DNA of 64,000 nucleotides. It comes from Monomorium pharaonis (Eukaryota > Arthropoda > Insecta > Hymenoptera > Formicidae). Made by a program: the position numbers and the translations under genes. This document shows, in pieces, positions 51,601 through 64,000 of this stretch (positions are counted from its first letter, which is position 1; each line of letters begins with the position of its first letter). The stretch is taken from the NCBI RefSeq assembly GCF_013373865.1, contig NC_050473.1, positions 17,337,597 through 17,401,596 on the forward strand. Reading direction: 5' to 3'. Below the pieces are notes generated by a model that saw nothing but the letters and a program-made list of their open reading frames with translations, was not told the DNA's origin and searched no databases.

Positions 51601-54600
51601 AGAAGAATTGATGCGATTTGTAAATCATCGTACGTATCAAAATGGAACTAAACAAACTAGTGTAAACAAGTATATGCACCGCGTAAATATTTTTATCGAT
51701 TCTAAGATATAGAATTCACGAATGTTTGCACTGTTTAATAGCCAGAATTTTCTTATTCCATATTTATTCCATATTACGTTGAGTTGATAACTTAAATGTC
51801 AGCGCATATTTTATTTTGAATATAGTAAGTAATTTGATTTTTATATTGTGTCGCGACACGTGTCAACTCCGCATAAGTTAGTCTATCACTGAAATTACTA
51901 AATTTCACATTCACATAAAAACATTTTGTTGTAAAAGGCGACATTATAAAATATTATGAAATATTCAAGTAGATTCATACAAAAAGTAGTTAATCATTTT
52001 TTGCAACACATACATACGTACATATACATCAGTTATTGAAATAAAATGTTTTTATATATGTGTATGGCAAAAAGTTATTATAAAAAGTCTGTTCTTAAAT
52101 TTTGTGATAAAGCATTCAGTCAATTATAATATTCATATATGAAAAATAAAAGTGTTTTATTAGTATCTTGTATTGATATATGGAAATTATAAATTTGCTT
52201 CTCTGACGCTAAATTCTTATATATATCTAATGTGTTTTCTCAGTAGAAACAGATTTATTGACATTATTTTGCTATAAAAAGATAAAGAATGCAAGCAACG
52301 TCTTTTTTTTATTAATTACTAAAATATTTCATAGAGAAAAAGAGTCGAAATATTTACAAGCAAATGTTACTCGTAACGTTTTCTTCAGTACTGGCGATAA
52401 AAAAATTGTAAACAAAGTATACAATTCTGTGATCTGTTACATTTTTCTTATAAATTGGTATATTTGCTAGGAATAAAATTTTATTTTGTCCTAATTAAGT
52501 AACGATTTATTTTAATAAAATGAATTTTTAAATGTTTTTTTTAATATGGAAATTTTATATTTATTAATTTTTTAGATAAAAATCAAGCACACAAGCGTAT
52601 GACGCTTATTTAAAGTTGGATTATTAATAGTTCTGATTATTATTAATTTTTATTATTTGAATGTTAAATACTACAAAAATAGACTGAAATCGGCATTGAT
52701 TATGCAGTCAGACTAGTTGCGGAGCGGAATCTTCAATAATTAAAAATAACTATAGTTTATCGATTAATTGTAAGTGTTGTGCATTTTTTATGAACTTCTT
52801 CGCAAGACGGGAGTCGATCTAGGTCGATCATAGTTCGAGCGAACTTCGACGATCTGCGGATTGCCGTGTATCACGCACGTGTGATTACGCGATTTAGAAA
52901 TAAAACGCGTCAGATCCGCGGATGTAGATCGGTGCGGGTAGGGCTCTGTAATTCCCTCCTCTCTACCGCCGCGTGCCCATGTAGCCCATATATATATCGC
53001 TCCCTTGACGGGCTGCAGCGTTACAGAATCCGCGGCTGCCACCGCGAGTGCATCGTTGCGCCAGGTGCATCGCCGGAGCTCGTACGCGTTCGCTCGCTGA
53101 AAGCTGGAACTGCGCGAGACGCATCTCATTCGACGTCGTCCGAGTGGCGTCGATCGACGTGTTCCTTCTCCCCGCGAGTGCTGCTCCGATAATCCAGAAA
53201 AATATCGCGAGAGGAAATTTTATGAACAAAAAAAAAAAATTATATACAACAAGTTAGAATTTACGTATTTACGTATGACATACGTCAGTGAGATTTCATC
53301 AGCAACGCCAGTGATAGACTCGGGGTGAACTGTCACACGGTGGGAGATCTCGTTCGAAGATCATTCGGCGCGCCATAATGACGTAAAAATTGATTAAAAC
53401 ACCCGAGTTTTCCTCGACCGCGTAGAAATCGTATGCGTAGTGCGCCGAGCGGCTTCGCGCGGTACAGTTTGCGCTCACGTTGGATACGACAGACCGGAAT
53501 TTGCTCCTCTCGCGACGATGCAGCTCGGCGGCAGGTGCTCGATGCCTCGACTCTCGAACATTTCCCGATGCACGTGCATCCTGTTGCTGTTCGCGTGCTG
53601 CGCGGCTGTCCCTTCGCGCGAGCCCTTCGCTCATTTCCATGCGAACGTTTCAGACACCCAGGAATGCAAGGATACGGAGTTCAAGTGCAGTAACGGCAGA
53701 TGTATACCCAATATATGGCATTGCGACGGCGATCGAGATTGCCCGGACGGCATCGACGAGGACCCCGCTGTCTGCAGTAAGTTGCAATTCCTTACAATGC
53801 ATGTAGCAACATGATAAATATTGTGACGCTTAATTTGCGCCAATGCGCCATCGAGATAGACGTGGACCGAGAAAACAAAGATTTCCTTTAAAAGATTTAA
53901 TGAGGCAAGTGAGACAGGGGCAGGGAGGCAGGAAGGGAGCGAGAGATAAAAGAGAGAAATCAAAGAATATTGGAACTGGCAGTTTTACTTCGTTAGTTTC
54001 TTCAAAACTCAATCAGATTTCGCTTAATTATAAGACATTAAGAAATACAGATCACACATTTGCAATTTAAGTATTTAATAAGAAAACAATTTTTTGAAAT
54101 AATCCATGTGCACGAACGAAAGTTTTAGCATTTGTTTCCTATTTATTTAAAAAATTAATATGTAGAAAAGATTAAAAATTTTTGAAAATTTATGAGTAAT
54201 AAAGTTATAGAAAAAAGAAATCAAAATTTTACGAATACTTCATGTTGAAATATTATAATCTGTCAAATATGTCGCCACGTTTATGATTGCAGCCGAATGC
54301 GAACTTTTAATTATGGTTTTATAGCAGATTAAAGGAAATTTTTAATAAAAGTTAAATTGTGAAAATTAATTATCGGTACGTTTAAAAGCCAGTTCAATCG
54401 CAGATTAAATATTTGCCGTGTTAAGATGAACGCGAAATTAATATCTCTCTACCACTGTCAATAAAATATATCTGTTTATCGCTTTAAGAGAGATGCCTTG
54501 TATATATGTGAAATTTATGTGTCTCTATGTGTAGACTAAAAATTTATTAATTACTTTTTATAAATGTTTTAATTTTACTTTATAAAAACAGGGCATACTT

Positions 54601-56116
54601 GGTAAAAGCATACAAGAGATCTTTGCATATTGTATGATAGAAAAATTATACGCGTTCTTGCAGCATTCATATTTTGCTTTTTTTTTTATTGCAGTATAAC
54701 TTGAATGTATACTGGCGGAACTTAAAAGTCGGACAACTCGTACAAACAATGATATTGCATTGTCGTGTCAAATGCTCGAATGAAATATTTAACCGAATAT
54801 AGTGCATCCCGGCTGTAAAAGGTCCCGGTATGTGAAAGTGCAACTTTGGAGACCGGTTTTTCATGCAGGTGAAGCCGACATACAGGGTGTCCCTCGCTAA
54901 CGAGGTTATTGCCTATTTTGAAGGCAGTTGACTCTGGTATTCTAGATTCTCTAATATTATCGATCGATTTGCTGTCCAGTGAAATTCCGCGCAGATGTTG
55001 TGACGCGTTTTTTTTTTTATTAGAATTATAAATTGCTTAATATTCCGTCGTGGATATTTGCATATCTCCATCCTCGACGTATATACCGCGAGGCAGAAAA
55101 GCAGTATTGATGCTAATTGATTAGGATAATTCATCATAACCCATCGATCCTTGAAGGTTGCAACGGCGATCATGATTACATGGTGGAATGCGCGTTTAAT
55201 ATTAATTAGTACACGTTGACGCAAAGCCCTTTTGGCCGATATAATGATAACGCGTGCATTTAATCATTTCAATTATGATGTAAATTGCTGTGCAGATCAT
55301 TAAAAATTCACTTAAATTATAAAGTAGGAAAACCCGATTGAGTTTTATCATCGATGTACGTTGTAATTCTAATGAAAAAGGAAACGAAGGAACGATAGTG
55401 CTCCGAGACATTATATATCAATTATCATTTTATCATTTCCGTCAGAACTGTATAGATATATACAATCGACAATGTTGATTACGTAATGAATCAGTTTTTC
55501 TCGCGCAAATTTCATGCTTTACGTTAATTAACATTCCAAGTGAATAACATAACTGCATTCTTCAGATGATTTTAAATGGAATTTGCTCTTTGATAGAATT
55601 TTAATCTAAAGTTACAAAAATATATAAATGTCGAAGATGAGAAAGTCGCGATTAACACAGACCTCTTCGGAAATTTTCGCTGTAAAATTGGCCAAAGAAT
55701 CCAGAAGGAGGTGCCTCTAATAAGAAGGGCTGTTATATTATTACAACGTTCTATGATGTTCGCGCTGCATTATTTCATAAAATGAGAAATTTACTTCAAC
55801 GCTAACACGTTCTGTTACATGCGAAACGTGATCGCAGGTGTGTTGTAGGTCTTTTATTCGAACTTGAAACTGAAAACTCAAACTCGAACTGAAAACAATG
55901 GCATGCTAATATATCAAATGTCAAGGGTTAGCAACTGTTGCTTGCATAATCAGGCATTATTATACACAATAGTCATAACATCTATCCTTTGCTTTTTCAA
56001 TATTATCAGCATTGATATCTGCTGGTCAAACAAAGTATCGGTATAGACAAACTAAAACCTGCTTTAAACAGTCTTATAATTTGCATCAGAGGTTTCTGAA
56101 TAGAAATTTAATGCGT

Positions 56117-56159
<43 letters not shown>

Positions 56160-59100
56160 TTTGATTTCTTCACGTGTTTTTCTGTATTGTATAATACACA
56201 AAATTATGATTATAAAATTTTATTCTGTATTCTCACACAAGTTTTGTTTAAAGTAGGTTTTAAGAAAAAACTTTGCTAGGATTAGATAAATTATCCGTTA
56301 AATACTTATCTGTTAGGTAAATCATTCCATTATCTACATGTAGACATAATGGAATGGTGTAGACATAACTTATATCCATTTTTAGATAAAATATCACATA
56401 TTTCCTGGAGATGGAACAATTGGCTTTAGACATAGAATATGAATTAAATAAAAAACGTACATATTGCTCATGGAATTTTTTATTAAAATGTGAAACTGCA
56501 GTCTTCTAAGTTGCACAACATCGCGGTAAGCTACGTTAAACAAATATCTAAATCGCATCATTAAGATATGTGAAAACTGTCTTTTAGATATATTTTTTAA
56601 CCGACTTTTAAGTGTCTCTGAAAATTTTATATTTATTTTTAACATTTTAATTTATATTAAATTATTGCCAATATTGGTAATATCAAGTAAAAGTACGATC
56701 GCGCAAGATTATGTTCTAAAACGATGGTTAATCGAAAATATTGAACCGAAAAAAAGGATCGGTACCATGCAGCGAAAGAGAGTTTGAATGCAGTCCAGGC
56801 GAGTGCGTTCCGAAGACGTGGCTGTGCGACCATCAGAAAGATTGCTCCAACGGTTTGGACGAGAAGGATTGTCACAGTAAGTCGCGCGGATAAGTGCTTT
56901 AGCGTAGGTGTTACCGGAAAGCAGCTAAGGAGGGACGAGATCAGCCGGAAAGCTATGGAACAAATGACAAAGTGCAAATTGCAGTATCTCAGATTGCATC
57001 CTCGTACTCTCGACATATCCTGTCGCTTGTAACGTTAGAAGGTTGGGTTCTCGGTTGGTTAATTGCATGTATTGAAACACGAAATAATGACAAATAACTT
57101 GTATTTGATGTAGAATAATTTTGGGAAATTAGTGAAGTAGTAGCAATAATTTTTACAAGGTGCGATGATAACATCTTTTACATTTAACTGATTAACTGAT
57201 TAATAAAATCTTCCATATTTAGGTCGGACATTGTTTTTACGCATACCATTTAATTATCTGAATCTTTAAATAATGTCTAATCCAATGATAATGTAAACTT
57301 TTAAGAATCATCAAATAACAATTGATTACTGATATAGACGCTGAAAAATACTAAAACCGATATGTATAGAGCGGTAAAGCGCGCGGAAGTTTGAATGCTT
57401 TTTGTGCAGAGTGTGACTTTTATACTGACTTTTGAAATTGATGAAAGTATTTAATATAACGAATATCAATCTTTCTCGAGGTCAGTAGAAGTTCGAAGCT
57501 CTAACTGAATAGACACGTTAGTTTAAGCTTTTGTACACGTTTTCAAATTTATCTACGCACTCGATGCAAGGATGCAATCTATGTTTCAAAGCCTATCGCC
57601 GAACGTCAATCGCAGTGTCCACCCTTGTTAGGGGCTCGTGCCCTGCGTCGTGCGATTCGCGTGCGAATCCGGTACAATGCAATTGTCATGTCTTGTAGGA
57701 ACCAAGACCTGTACGCCGGAACAATTCACGTGCCATTCGGGAAATGGCGAGTGCGTGGCATTAACATGGATGTGCGACGACAACCCCGACTGTTCGGACG
57801 GTTCAGACGAGGCTGAGTGCAGTAAGCTTCTGCACGTGGGCTACTTTTTCCATACACTTGCACACTTGGTTCTCTCTATTATTTTTCTATCTGTATCTCA
57901 TCTGTATTGCACGTTACGTTTCGAAGATAAATAGTCGAGACTCTTTGATTATACGCAGAAAAAAAAACAAAAGAGTTTTGTTGAAGTATTAAAAAATTTA
58001 ACCAGATGCAGATCTGAAAATAAATTTTTGTTGGACTACGAAAAGAATTATTTTGGATGTTCAAACATGGTGCAGCAATGTTGCAAAACGTTTTGACATT
58101 CTAACAAGTTTGAATGCACAATCATCTTGATGGTTAAATAATATTATTTTCAGATCTAGTTACTTAAAACTTTTTTATACTTTAGTAAAACCATTCTTTC
58201 CATGTATTGATTGGTCTCTGCACTCACGCATGCAATTGTGTATTTTAATTGTAGCTTTAATTGTAGATCTATCTAAATTTCGAAATGCAGATATTTATAT
58301 CTTACAAATATATAATAAAAATACAATTGCATATTAAATATTTAATTATAATATTGACGCGTGACGAGAGTAGACATTATACGAACATAGACATGTCTGA
58401 AGTAAATTTTATTTGATATTTTTAATAAAGAATTAATTATAATAATTCAATTAATATTCGATTAATACTTTCTTGGGACAAGCTAAAATCGATTTTGATT
58501 GGTGAAGGTTGCTTAAGTGTAAGGAAACTTGTGATTGGCGTATTTCTGCACTTTGAATACACACTTCACGAACGAATTGCATAACTCATGTCACATCTTT
58601 CTGTTTTACAAGTAAATTGCACGAGTTATTTATGTTTATTGGTCGCAATTATTATTTATCAATGGCGTTTTTGTAAGGCGCTGATTTTCGTTTTTCTTTC
58701 CTTGCTACTTTGCCGATTGATAGTGTTAAGATACGCAAGAATTGATTGTGGGTAGAAAACTACACAAAAATTTTCTTTTTAATTTTATATATAAATCGAG
58801 AAGTTTCTCTTGATGTACTTTTAATGAATGTACGCATGACATCCATTTTTCGTTTGTCCATTTCGTTGTCGTTTTGATTATATAAATTGTCGCAGAAGTA
58901 ATTTTATTCGAATGAAAAATAATTGAATAGGAAATGTATCACCCACAATCTAATTTCTGTACTCTATAATTAATTTCTATCTTTTATTCTTCTTATATAT
59001 CTTTAGTGTCACCTGTAAGTATCTTATTACGCTGATTATCTCTTGTTTTTCTCAGTTGGAGAATTTTCGATCGTAATACTCAAGAGTGCAACTTAATACG

Positions 59101-62100
59101 TAACTTTTTTTCGTAACTTTTAGACGTTAGATAAAGTTGTGTCGCAGATACCGCTTGCTGGAGGAAGATAATTATCCCGCTTGAAATTACAAGTGACTGC
59201 CGGGTACCTCTAATTTCCTGCGGAACTTGTCTCTTCGAAAGCACAAACTGTCGCGATTACAGAATGCATAACAGTGTATATATATAGTAAAAGAAAACAG
59301 ATTTTTTTCTACATAAATACATTTAATTAATAGTTGCTTTCTAGAGCGGTATTTGCACACAAGTTTTGTTACGTTAAAGCTGCACGTTTACATGTGTAGA
59401 TTTCATGTTCTGAATTATTCGCGTAGAAAAATTGTGAAATTTGTTTATATTCTATTTGTTTATATTACAATTGTGACGTAACAATAATGCGTGACTGTTC
59501 TCAATATGGCCTATGTAAGAATTATAAATTTTATATTTTTTAAAAATAACGATATTTTACTATAAATATAAATGTTATTATATTTATTATAAACTGAGTT
59601 TGTTTTTTTTTTTTGTAAGAATAAACTTTTTCAAGAACGGAAGTTATTGTAATGGAATAAAATATTTTGTATAAAATAAATTAATTTTAAGAATAGATTA
59701 AATAATTATATTAATGGACATTGTCATATTTATAAACTTTCATTAATTATTGTAAGAAAAAATCCAGTATAGAGTATATTAATACGCAAATGAAGTCGTT
59801 CTTGTTAACATATAATCTCTCCTGTTGTAAAAAATTCAGCTATTGCGAAACTAGACAAAGACATATGTTATCATAAAGGGTTATCAGGTCAACTGATATT
59901 ACTACGTTTTGAGTTTACAGCGTAGTAGTGTAGTTTATCTAGAAGTAAAGAGAATCGTTAAAACCATATCGAACTTCCAGGTCATATTGGGTGCAATTAC
60001 TTAATACGCAAGATCACGTTGCTTTATTACTATAATCTTTGTTTTCTAATTTTTATAAATATTTTTATAAGCTTCTATTTTTGTTAAAAATTAATTTGCA
60101 AAAAATACTTATTGACTTTTTTTATTATTTGTAATAAGTTTTGACGAATCATATATGATAATATAATTATATATGTAACTTTTAGAAAAGCTATATTATT
60201 TCAAATATTATTTAAAATGTTACTAATGCTAATATTTAAATATTTATATTAACAAATTAATAGCTTTAATCCTATAAAGAATGTTTTAAATAGCTTTATG
60301 TTCTTATGTTCTGATCAGATGTCAATTTTTGTTAAGTTCAACGGCGTTGTGTGAGAGAATTTCTGTTGCAAGTAAATAAAATGTCGTTCCACTTCTCTCA
60401 CATGAGAAATCTTTTGCATCAGACGACACTTGCCGGTCCGACGAGTTTACCTGCGCAAACAAGCACTGCATCCAGCAGCTGTGGGTCTGTGACAGCGACA
60501 ACGATTGCGGGGATAACAGCGACGAGAAAGGTTGCGGGCCGATAACGTGTCATCCTGGTACTGATTTTGCGTGTTCTGAGAATTATTGCATAACGTCACG
60601 ATGGAGATGCGATGGCGACTACGATTGTCCGGATCGATCCGACGAAATAGGTTGCAAGGTACTTTGTACTTTGTACTAATCTCGTCAAAATATTGGATGA
60701 TTAAAAAAATTCGCACTGTGTTGAAGATAAAGAAACCTGAGAAAAAAGCAATACGATTTAATATTGCATTATATCTGACGTTTCTTTAAAATTTTTTTCT
60801 TTTAGGATATTCAAAATGGAAAAAAGACAAGCCATTGCGACAAGGAGTTCGATTGCGATGACGGTGTTACTTGCATCCATCAGACTTGGGTATGCGACGG
60901 CGAAAAGGACTGTCCCAATGGTGCAGACGAATCCCCGCAGAGATGCCATAATGTGACTTGCAGACCCGATCAATTTCAATGTGAAGATCGACGTTCTTGC
61001 ATCTCGGGTACTGAAATATTTAGATACTTTATATTTTTATTTATTTCTTATATTTCTAGTAAATTATTTATAAGCTTCATTACATTAAACACAAAATTAC
61101 AATATAAATAATAGTCTAAATAATACTCTCATTGTTAACAGATAATAGCTTTATGTATGAACATAAAACAACAAAATTAAATCTTAACATTATCAAGATA
61201 TTAAATTTTGAAAATTAACACGTTAAAAAATGTATATTTATGTAAATATGATTTTTTATCACTTTATTTTAAATAATCTATCGTTTTATATACATAGTAG
61301 TCGCACAAATCGCCTTATATTTCGGATTTTCAACGGTTTGTACGTCTAGGTCATCTATATTGCAATGGTAAAGCCGAATGCGCCGACGGAAGTGATGAGA
61401 AGAATTGCACGAGCAAAATCGTAAGCTGCGATCCGCAAATTCAGTTCGAGTGCAGCGAGGGCTCGTGTATTCCTCTGGAAAACGTCTGCAACAAAAACCC
61501 AGACTGCATCGGTTGGGAGGATGAGAGCGCCGAGCTCTGTGGCGTGAATGAGTGTACAAAAAACAACGGTGGATGCTCGCAGATTTGCGTCGATTTGCCT
61601 ATTGGTTACCGATGCGACTGCCGCGCAGGCTATAGACTCATCGACAATCGCACGTGCGATGGTATGAACAAAATTCTTACATTTTTAAATGTTACACATT
61701 ATTCCTTTAAAGTTTTTGGTTTCTTATCGCAATCATTGGAGTTACTAAAAGATTATTCTTGTTAACCTTTCAGACATTGATGAATGCTTGGAACCGGGAA
61801 GCTGTTCTCAGTTTTGCCAGAATGAAAAGGGTGGCTATAAATGTAGCTGCGCCCCCGGTTATCTTAAAGACCCACGAAATTTAACACGCTGCAAAGCCGC
61901 GGAGGGTCATGCAAGCCTATTATTCGCCCGTCGACACGATATCCGGAAAGTAGCTCTAGACCGTCAAGAAATGACCGCTATCGTTAATAATACTAAAATG
62001 GCAACGGCTTTAGACTTCGTCTTTCGTACTGGAATGATTTTCTGGAGTGACATCAGTGAAAAGAAAATTTACAAGTATGTCGTAATTATTTTATCAACTA

Positions 62101-64000
62101 AGAAAAGTCTCTGTTATTAGGTTTTACACCGAGAGATATATTAATTGAATGATATGTTTAGAGCTCCGATAGATGAAGGAAATGAGCGCACAGTCGTTAT
62201 CGAAAACGATTTCACCACATCAGACGGATTGGCAGTTGATTGGATTTACAGTCACATTTATTGGACAGACTCCGGAAAAGATACTATCGAATTGGCCAAT
62301 TTCGAAGGAAATATGAGGAAGACTCTGATACGGGACCGCATTCAGGAACCTAGAGCGATAGCACTGAATCCATTAGAGGGTTGGATGTTTTGGACAGATT
62401 GGAGCGATGAGGCTCGTATTGAGCGAGCCGGCATGGATGGCACTCATCGATCGGTAAGAAATGGAAAAATTATAGTCTTAATTAAAAAGTAGTAATTAAA
62501 ATTATCGAAGAATAACATATGACATGTAATGTAAACATTAAAATTTTAATTAATATTTTTTAATTAATTTTAATTGGTTTTAATTAATATCTTTTATTTT
62601 AACGTGTATTTACGTGTGTCCAACGAAAAAAAATATAATTAGCAATTTTTGTAATTTGTTAGACGATTATATTTACTTTAAATTGTTTTTGGAATTATTT
62701 TTTCTTGCTGATGATTCTTTGAAAATCAGTTTAAAAAAAGTAATTATGTGTCATTAATTAAAACTTATTAAATGTTTTTTTGAACAATTTGTTTTGATTT
62801 TTAACGAGAGTCTATTGCAGGTAATTGTCGGCAATGACGTTAAGTGGCCTAATGGTTTAACCTTAGACTTGATTGGCAAGAGAGTATATTGGGTAGACGC
62901 GAAACTGAACATCATAGGTTCCTGTAATTACGACGGTACCGGCAGACGAACGGTTCTGTACTCTCCCGATAGCCTCAGGCATCCCTTCAGTATAACAACC
63001 TTTGAGGATTATGTGTACTGGACCGATTGGGACAAGGAAACAATCTTTAAAGCTAACAAATTTACTGGCAAAGAAGTGGAAGCCGTAACGTCTATCAGAA
63101 CGCTTCAGCATCCAATGGTAGTCCATGTATATCACCCTTATAGACAGCCTGACGGAATGAATCAATGTCAGGCTGTCAATGGACATTGCAGCCATCTATG
63201 TTTGCCTGCACCTAAAATCAACTCTAGATCACCACTATTGTCGTGCGCCTGTCCTGACGGCTTACGGTTATTACCCGATGGATTGATGTGCGTGGAAAAT
63301 GGTGAGTTAGTCACGGGGAAGGATTGACGAATGACCTTCTAGCACTGAGTTACTACGCAGTTTTGAACTACCTCGTCATAACAGACAATTGATGAAGATT
63401 TAATATGCCATTAGTTTTATAATTAAGGTATATTTTTAGAATGTAGTTTTTTTTTTAATTTTTAGTTTTAAATTTAAAAAGACGAGGTTTAAATTGTATT
63501 AAAAATAATTTTTTTAATATTTGCAATTCTGGATATTACATTACCTAATTTTTTTCTGATCCGAATAAATTAATAGACAGTTATGGAAAGTTATTCGTCA
63601 GTTTTACAATAGATCTGTTATGGATCTTTTGCACATTATATGAGAATGAAATCTAGATTCTCAGGTAGCATTGCATGTCATTGGTGCATTCTAATTTATT
63701 AATGCTTATTATGCAGGAAAAATGTTTAAAATGTCTTTTTTTTTAATTTTTTATCTTTTGTATTCAATAGTTATTACGCAGATCAAATAACGCGCATATA
63801 ATTATTAACATTGATATTTCATAGAACAGTTGCATAGTGATAAACCATTTTGCATGATCATTTTTAGTCCATATAAAATTTATAAATAAAATAATATAAT
63901 GAGAACGTGCTTGAATCCGATAAAATAATTACGAAAAAACGTATAAGCGTTTTTAGTGCACAAGATTGATCATTTAGCATATGTAAAAATTTTATTTAAA
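36657..64000 (+). CDS. LpR: lipophorin receptor (VLDLR family), long isoform, 3' end outside window
   Basis: A surface receptor for lipophorin lipoproteins. Exons: 36657-36735, 42103-42228, 53654-53776, 56757-56876, 57699-57821, 60423-60658, 60806-61007, 61350-61661, 61774-62074, 62162-62453, 62821-63301, continuing past the edge. Phases agree, giving 798 residues so far. Order: signal peptide MGRESRGVLLLVALAVLAAV; nine LDLa repeats, each with CDxxxDCxDxSDE-type calcium sites; an EGF (ECTKNNGGCSQIC); a calcium-binding EGF (DIDECLEPGSCSQFC); a six-bladed YWTD propeller (IFWSDI, IYWTDS, MFWTDW, VYWVDA, VYWTDW visible); and an EGF (CQAVNGHCSHLCLPAP). The O-glycosylated, membrane and NPxY parts lie beyond 64000. 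Exons 2-5 each encode one LDLa and are all phase 1-1, so they could be skipped in frame. LRP1/LRP2 are excluded because only one propeller follows few LDLa repeats and the order matches VLDLR. Confidence 0.9.
38601..38690. repeat. degenerate TGGAAAAGTCA-type repeat
   Basis: Successive variants of TGGAAAAGTCATGGAAATTT occur (ACCTGGAAAAGTCATGG, CAGTCAGGAAAACC, AGAAAAGTTAAGGAAAG, AAGTCTGGAATTT). This looks like a fragment of a dispersed, internally repetitive element. Confidence 0.4.
40293..40470 (+). repeat. dispersed repeat, copy A
   Basis: It shares with 52332-52500, in the same order and orientation, the blocks GTCGAAATA, AAGCAAATGTTACT, TAACGTTTTC, TTTTTCTT, ATTGGT and AGGAATAA followed by ATTTTATTT. 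Boundaries and family are unknown. Confidence 0.6.
42567..42604. repeat. (GT)n microsatellite
   Basis: A GT run with two small interruptions in receptor intron 2. A comparable CA/CG run is at 47730-47759. Confidence 0.9.
52332..52500 (+). repeat. dispersed repeat, copy B
   Basis: Second copy of the repeat at 40293-40470, diverged by substitutions and small indels. Both lie in sense orientation within receptor introns. Confidence 0.6.
52780..53517 (+). promoter_or_regulatory. putative proximal promoter of the lipophorin receptor
   Basis: A CpG-rich island inside an AT-rich part of the 11 kb intron ends at the internal signal-peptide exon. It has a TATA-like run at about 52985-52997 and an initiator-like TCAGT at about 53285. 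The start site cannot be placed precisely. Confidence 0.45.
53518..64000 (+). CDS. LpR: lipophorin receptor, short isoform from an internal first exon
   Basis: The frame of exon 53654-53776 is open upstream to an ATG at 53518 that begins a second signal peptide (MQLGGRCSMPRLSNISRC, then a hydrophobic core CILLLFACCAA), reading straight into the LDLa ECKDTEFKCSNGRCIP. An alternative start is at 53542 (MPRLSN). The internal acceptor TTTCAG at 53648-53653 is the one used by the long form. From 53518 the exon exits at phase 1 and joins 56757-56876 normally. The product has eight LDLa repeats and lacks the first module of the long form. Drosophila lpr1 and lpr2 are known to use distal and proximal promoters in a comparable way. 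Confidence 0.72.
54881..54893 (+). mobile_element. possible transposon terminus
   Basis: TACAGGGTGTCCC resembles termini seen on many insect DNA elements. No matching inverted end was found nearby, so this is only a hint. Confidence 0.2.
56120..56158. repeat. (TG)n microsatellite
   Basis: About 19 uninterrupted TG units in a receptor intron. Confidence 0.95.
57822..60422 (+). other. lipophorin receptor intron after exon 5
   Basis: 2.6 kb of AT-rich sequence with no recognised feature. The last receptor intron (63302-64000) likewise shows nothing. Confidence 0.5.

Larger units (their letters stand above)
42229..53653 (+). other. lipophorin receptor intron 2 (long isoform)
   Basis: An 11.4 kb intron with moderately CpG-rich DNA to about 50 kb and AT-rich DNA after. 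It holds GT/CA microsatellites (about 42567-42604 and 47730-47759), a C-rich run at 43920-43935, a repeat at 52332-52500 and the internal promoter. No independent gene is recognised. Confidence 0.5.
53777..56756 (+). other. lipophorin receptor intron after exon 3
   Basis: AT-rich. It contains a (TG)n microsatellite at 56120-56158 and a possible transposon end at 54881-54893. Nothing else is recognised. Confidence 0.5.

Noticed and set aside
36657..64000. Receptor as LRP1, LRP2/megalin or LDLR-like only
   Set aside because: Nine or eight LDLa, EGF, calcium EGF, one propeller, then EGF is the VLDLR/lipophorin receptor order.
1..64000. CRISPR arrays, operons, rRNA or tRNA genes, viral insertions
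   Set aside because: No regular spacer array, cloverleaf-like box A/B pair, rRNA segment or viral ORF was seen. The DNA is intron-rich eukaryotic sequence.

Overview
The window looks like nuclear DNA of an insect, most likely a hymenopteran and plausibly an ant. The genes are split into many short exons with GT/AG introns, most introns are AT-rich, there are many small inverted-repeat elements, and the lipoprotein receptor is of insect type. The species assignment is inference. I assembled the gene models by hand, joining exons by splice signals, reading phase and recalled family sequence. No alignment was run.

Layout. Three genes lie in tandem on the minus strand. PPP4R4, a HEAT-repeat regulatory subunit of protein phosphatase 4, runs from 9128 down past base 1 and has two alternative first exons. 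A PIWI-clade Argonaute (Aubergine/Siwi-like) runs 17014 to 10744 and is complete, with 855 residues in 11 coding exons. CABLES (CDK5/ABL1 substrate, cyclin-box fold) runs 29572 to 23934 and is complete, with 577 residues in 9 exons. Two genes lie on the plus strand. WDR83/MORG1, a WD40 scaffold, occupies 32112-33966 (308 residues, 4 exons). A lipophorin receptor of the VLDLR family starts at 36657 and runs off the right edge, with a second internal first exon at 53518. The rest is introns, flanking DNA, microsatellites and about ten MITE-like inverted repeats. The densest MITE cluster is at 30669-31711, between the divergently oriented CABLES and WDR83 genes.

Composition changes near 35 kb. 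The left side is AT-rich and poor in CpG outside promoters. From about 35 to 50 kb the DNA is richer in CpG, including much of the first two receptor introns.

The genes do not form one pathway, and no new multi-gene system is evident. The most interesting points are at transcript and protein level: a tight cluster of four psi-K-x-E (SUMO-consensus) motifs in the Piwi N-terminal tail, which also lacks clustered RG repeats; a two-promoter lipophorin receptor in which one exon is either an internal cassette or a signal-peptide first exon; an N-terminal swap in PPP4R4; and a phase-compatible cryptic exon in CABLES.
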